DNA of 7,464 nt. Source: Planctomycetota bacterium. Lineage in GTDB: Bacteria; Planctomycetota; Planctomycetia; Isosphaerales; Isosphaeraceae. Made by a program: the position numbers and the translations under genes. Where the stretch lies: NCBI GenBank assembly GCA_021778575.1, contig JAJYCH010000219.1:1-7464 (forward strand), written 5' to 3'. The notes beneath the pieces were generated by a model. It was not told the origin of the DNA. It saw only the letters and a program-made list of their open reading frames with translations, and made no database searches. Of this stretch, positions 4,801 through 7,464 are shown in pieces; position 1 is the first letter of the stretch, and each line of letters begins with the position of its first letter.

Positions 4801-7024
4801 GAGCTTGCCTCAGTTCTCGCTTGTGACGGCGCTCGGCTTCAATCTGAGCGATCTTGCGGAGCGGGAGCATCCCGTTCCCCAGCGCGGCGAGGGCCGCGAC
4901 ATTATTGGTGACCACTGATGCCATGATCCCGAAACCGAGCGTGAACACGCCCACGATGCAGGCGATATTCGGCGCCAGGATCAGGTTCCAGCTTCGCTTC
5001 ACATTGCGGTCCAGGTCGTGCGAAATGTCCCGGAGTTCGCAAAGCTTGGCCAGTCCCTCTTCGAGAAAAACGATGTGCGCGGTATCGGTGGCGATGGACG
5101 ACGCCCCTCGGAGCGAGATCGACACGTTCGCCTTCTTCAGGGCGATCGAGTCATTGATCCCGTCCCCGACAAAACATACCTTACGTCCTTCTTTTTGAAG
5201 CTTCTCGACGTAATCCGCCTTGTCGGCGGGAAGGACCTGAGCAAAATATCGATCCATCCCGAGCGACTCGGCCAGCTTCCGGGTTGGTGCGTCATGATCG
5301 CCCGAGATGATCGCCAGGTGCTTGATCCCCCGCTGCCGGAGCCCCGCCACGATGTCGCGAACCTCGGGCCGGACCGCCGCTTGCAGTTCAAGTGCCCCGC
5401 CAAGCTGGCCGTCGACGCTGACCATCACGACCGTATGCCCTTCCAGGTGTGAGACTTCGAGCGATTCTTTCACTTCCGGCGGCAGCTCGATCCCTTCCAT
5501 TTCCATGAATCGCTTGCTACCAACCCGAACGGTATGCCCTTCGACGTGAACGGTGATTCCGTAGCCAACCTTGTACTGGGTGTCGTCGATGGCCGGGAGT
5601 TCGAGGTTCCACTCCTTGGCCTTGTGAAGAATGGCGAGGGCAATCGGGTGGTGGAACTTTCGCTCCGCCGCCGCTGCGAACTGAAGAATTCGTTCCTCGC
5701 TGAAGCCGTTGGCCGCGATGATCCGTCCCACCTCGGGCCGCTCGCGCGTCAGGGTCCCGGTCTTGTCAAACAGGACCGTATCGATCTCGTTCATCAGTTC
5801 CAGTGCCCGGCCATCCTTCACCAGGATTCCCTTGTTGGCGCAGAGTGCCAGCGACGAGAGCATCGCGAGGGGCGCGGCCATCCGGATTCCGGTGCCGAAG
5901 TCGCTGTTCAAGACGGCGACGGCTCCAGCCGGTCCCATCGTTGCCAGACCGAGCGAACCGATCGCCAGCGTAGGAATCACGGCCTTGTCGGCCAGTCGCT
6001 CCCCCTTGTGCTGCGAACTGAGCTTGTAACCGGCTGAGTCGTTGAGGATCTGGCTGATCTTGGCCGACGCGGTATCGCTACCCGACTTCTCGACCGAGAC
6101 GAAGACCTTGCCGGCGACCATCAACGTCGAGGCGAAGACCTTATCCCCCACGCCTTTCTCGGCGGGAGTCGACTCGCCGGTCAAGGCGTGCTGGTCGATC
6201 ATCGCCATTCCTTCGACGATCACTCCATCAACCGGGACAACCTCGCCCGTGTTGACGACGATGATGTCCCCTTGTTCGAGCCGATCCATCGAGATCTGAA
6301 CCTCGACCCCGTCGCGATAGAGCCAAACGTAGCGAGGTTGTTTGCCGAAAGCGTTCAGCAGCAACTTCTTCGAGTTGTCCTGGGTTCGTTTGACCAGGAC
6401 TTTCCCCAACCCCAGGCACCAGCAAAGAACCGCCCCCGGGAAGATCGACATCGTTCCCAGACAGCCGATCACCACGATCGCGTCGAGGACGTCGACTCCC
6501 AGACGCTTCTCCTCGAACAGCACGGCCCGAGCTTCCTTGAAGGTCGGGATGGACGTATAAGCAAAAACCACCGCTGCGACCGGCAAGAGCGGCGGAAACG
6601 CGAACTGCGCGACGGCCGCCAGCGGCAACGACGCGGTGCAAATCGGCAGGTGCAGGTCGAGCTTGTCGAGTTCCGTCGGGTGATCAGCGTTTTGCAACGC
6701 GGATTCGATGATCTCGATCATCTGGACCCGCGAGAGTTCGTGAGGGTCGTAATCGACAACGACCGTCGAGGTCAAGGCGCTGGTCTTGAACTTGTCGACG
6801 CCCAGAACGCTCATCAGCTCACGCTCAATCGCCTGGCAAAGCTCGACCTTGCGGTAGAGCACCGGATTCTTCAGCTTGAGGTGTCCGGGAGCTTCCTTCT
6901 TGATCTCCCACCCGGTGACGAGCGTATCCTGGCGAAAGTAGCGGACGACCCCCTTGCGATCCTTCGCCGTCAGGGCTTCGCCGATCAGCGGACCACGAGC
7001 TTCCTTGGAATGGCCATTCGCCAG
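4775..7024 (-). CDS. P1B-type heavy-metal-transporting P-type ATPase, non-CPC, 5' end missing
   Basis: An ATP-driven membrane metal pump. The 749 codons present hold an HMA2-like domain (6686-6910, with Ala-Pro-Gly-His-Leu-Lys and Val-Val-Val-Asp-Tyr-Asp-Pro, no Cys-x-x-Cys) and about eight membrane helices. Catalytic motifs are complete: Thr-Gly-Glu-Ser (6170-6181), Asp-Lys-Thr-Gly-Thr (5753-5767), His-Pro (5645-5650), Ser-Gly-Asp, and Gly-Asp-Gly-Ile-Asn-Asp-Ser (5147-5167). In TM4 the usual Cys-Pro-Cys is Phe-Gly-Thr (5891-5899), preceded by Asp and followed by Gly-Ile-Arg. From memory this resembles the P1B-6 group (FezB-like), with Thr in place of its Cys. Metal not predictable; iron is a guess. 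Between the acpS break at 7024 and the HMA domain there is no in-frame ATG, GTG or TTG: the first is a GTG at 6860-6862 inside the domain. The 5' end is therefore lost and the right-hand coordinate marks the breakpoint, not a start. Confidence 0.9.
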   Translation of the reverse strand: MANGHSKEARGPLIGEALTAKDRKGVVRYFRQDTLVTGWEIKKEAPGHLKLKNPVLYRKVELCQAIERELMSVLGVDKFKTSALTSTVVVDYDPHELSRVQMIEIIESALQNADHPTELDKLDLHLPICTASLPLAAVAQFAFPPLLPVAAVVFAYTSIPTFKEARAVLFEEKRLGVDVLDAIVVIGCLGTMSIFPGAVLCWCLGLGKVLVKRTQDNSKKLLLNAFGKQPRYVWLYRDGVEVQISMDRLEQGDIIVVNTGEVVPVDGVIVEGMAMIDQHALTGESTPAEKGVGDKVFASTLMVAGKVFVSVEKSGSDTASAKISQILNDSAGYKLSSQHKGERLADKAVIPTLAIGSLGLATMGPAGAVAVLNSDFGTGIRMAAPLAMLSSLALCANKGILVKDGRALELMNEIDTVLFDKTGTLTRERPEVGRIIAANGFSEERILQFAAAAERKFHHPIALAILHKAKEWNLELPAIDDTQYKVGYGITVHVEGHTVRVGSKRFMEMEGIELPPEVKESLEVSHLEGHTVVMVSVDGQLGGALELQAAVRPEVRDIVAGLRQRGIKHLAIISGDHDAPTRKLAESLGMDRYFAQVLPADKADYVEKLQKEGRKVCFVGDGINDSIALKKANVSISLRGASSIATDTAHIVFLEEGLAKLCELRDISHDLDRNVKRSWNLILAPNIACIVGVFTLGFGIMASVVTNNVAALAALGNGMLPLRKIAQIEAERRHKRELRQAHAPDRKTV

Positions 7025-7122
7025 GTGAGGACCCGGAGCCGAAACCGGTCGGGGTAGCGTCCGAGGACCGCCACGATGCGGTCGATGTCGATCAGGTCGA
7101 TCCCGATGTCGTGGCGGCTCAT
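6985..7122 (-). pseudogene. acpS: Truncated holo-ACP synthase (acpS), first 33 codons
   Basis: From the ATG at 7122 the first 33 codons read as the N-terminus of AcpS, which transfers 4'-phosphopantetheine from coenzyme A to acyl carrier protein. Key signs are Ile-Gly-Ile-Asp-Leu-Ile-Asp-Ile-Asp-Arg-Ile at residues 6-16, where the first Asp matches the Mg2+-binding Asp of the family, and Arg-Phe-Arg-Leu-Arg-Val-Leu-Thr at 26-33. After Thr33 (7024-7026) the match stops abruptly; 12 unrelated codons lead to a TGA at 6985. A complete AcpS is about 120-130 residues, so three quarters is missing and the product cannot work. It starts 29 bases after glmS, with no clear ribosome binding site. The break coincides with the missing 5' end of the ATPase, which points to one junction rather than gradual decay. 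Confidence 0.72.
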
Positions 7123-7151
7123 GGGCGGGCGGGCGCGCGCGGCGGGTGCCG

Positions 7152-7464
7152 CTACTCGACGGTGACGGACTTGGCGAGGTTGCGCGGTCGGTCGACGTCG
7201 CGGCCGAGCGCGACGGCGGCGTGGTAGGCCAGCAGTTGGAGGGGGATCCCGAGCAGCACGGGGTCGAGTTCGCGCTCGTTGCGGGGGACCACGATCGTGT
7301 GGTCGACGATGTCACCGAGCTGGTGGTGGGCCACAGCGATGACGGGGCCGCGACGGGCCCGAATCTCGGCCACAGTCGACAGGTTCTTCTCGAGCAGCTC
7401 GTCGCCAGGGACGACGGCGACCGAGGGGGTGGCCGGGCCGATGAGGGCCAGAGGCCCGTGCTTG
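7152..7464 (-). CDS. glmS: Glutamine-fructose-6-phosphate aminotransferase (GlmS), C-terminal part
   Basis: The last 103 codons of GlmS, the cytoplasmic enzyme that makes glucosamine-6-phosphate from fructose-6-phosphate and glutamine, the first step towards UDP-GlcNAc and peptidoglycan. What is visible is the end of the second SIS (isomerase) domain: Lys-His-Gly-Pro-Leu-Ala-Leu at the edge, Asp-Glu-Leu-Leu-Glu-Lys about 20 residues on, Pro-Leu-Gln-Leu-Leu-Ala-Tyr-His at 74-81 and the signature tail Pro-Arg-Asn-Leu-Ala-Lys-Ser-Val-Thr-Val-Glu before the TAG at 7152-7154. This tail closes over the active site in known GlmS structures and is nearly invariant. The start lies beyond the right edge. 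The codons are very G/C-rich (about 72% over sampled rows), clearly above the operon to the left. Confidence 0.93.
   Translation of the reverse strand, partial: KHGPLALIGPATPSVAVVPGDELLEKNLSTVAEIRARRGPVIAVAHHQLGDIVDHTIVVPRNERELDPVLLGIPLQLLAYHAAVALGRDVDRPRNLAKSVTVE

Noticed and set aside
6188..7057. A 289-codon open frame on the plus strand
   Set aside because: It is antisense to the well-supported ATPase and reads as a charge-rich, His/Asp/Arg-biased shadow with no domain or membrane pattern.
7025..7315. An in-frame ATG at 7315 as the start of the P-type ATPase
   Set aside because: It would overlap the end of glmS and all of the acpS fragment in another frame. The resulting 97 residues are rich in Ser, Pro, Arg and Thr with no P-type ATPase character, as expected for a shadow frame of G/C-rich coding DNA.
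1..7464. CRISPR arrays, tRNA or rRNA genes, insertion sequences, riboswitches
   Set aside because: I looked for repeated units, cloverleaf-like sequences, transposase motifs and structured leaders and saw none. Nearly all of the window is protein-coding.

Overview
All protein-coding genes that I can support lie on the minus strand and read right to left. The core (about 521-7024) is a compact operon of seven genes. Its first gene is a heavy-metal-type P-type ATPase with every catalytic motif intact. Its fifth is a second, clearly homologous P-type ATPase in which essentially every catalytic motif has been replaced. Between them sit three small genes I cannot assign (104, 172 and 68 residues). 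After the degenerate ATPase come two tandem, paralogous small membrane proteins (112 and 99 residues). A Ca2+/H+ antiporter (CAX/ChaA type) starts after a 134-base gap and runs off the left edge.

The right end is different. The 3' end of glmS (7152-7464) is followed by the first 33 codons of an acpS gene. At about 7020-7026 the acpS homology stops. The P-type ATPase begins at the same point, without any usable start codon. Both genes are therefore broken at one place. Hand counts of sampled 60-base rows give about 72% G+C on the glmS side and about 53-63% on the operon side. This is either a recombination or insertion breakpoint or a chimeric contig joint, and sequence alone cannot decide which.

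Organism: the glmS-acpS order and very high G+C would suit an actinobacterium-like genome. The moderately high-G+C operon could come from another bacterium, for example a planctomycete. Both are low-confidence guesses, since no rRNA or other taxonomic marker is present.

How the genes may work together: the intact ATPase should move a metal ion across a membrane using ATP. Its TM4 lacks the usual Cys-Pro-Cys and has Phe-Gly-Thr there, in an Asp-Phe-Gly-Thr-Gly-Ile-Arg context. From memory this resembles the P1B-6 group, which includes FezB of ferrosome (iron-storage organelle) operons. The dead paralogue keeps its membrane helices and HMA-like N-terminal domains, so it may be a structural, regulatory or metal-binding partner of the active pump. 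The small membrane proteins would be accessory parts of the same membrane system. The pairing of a live and a dead P-type ATPase in one operon is the main novelty of the window.
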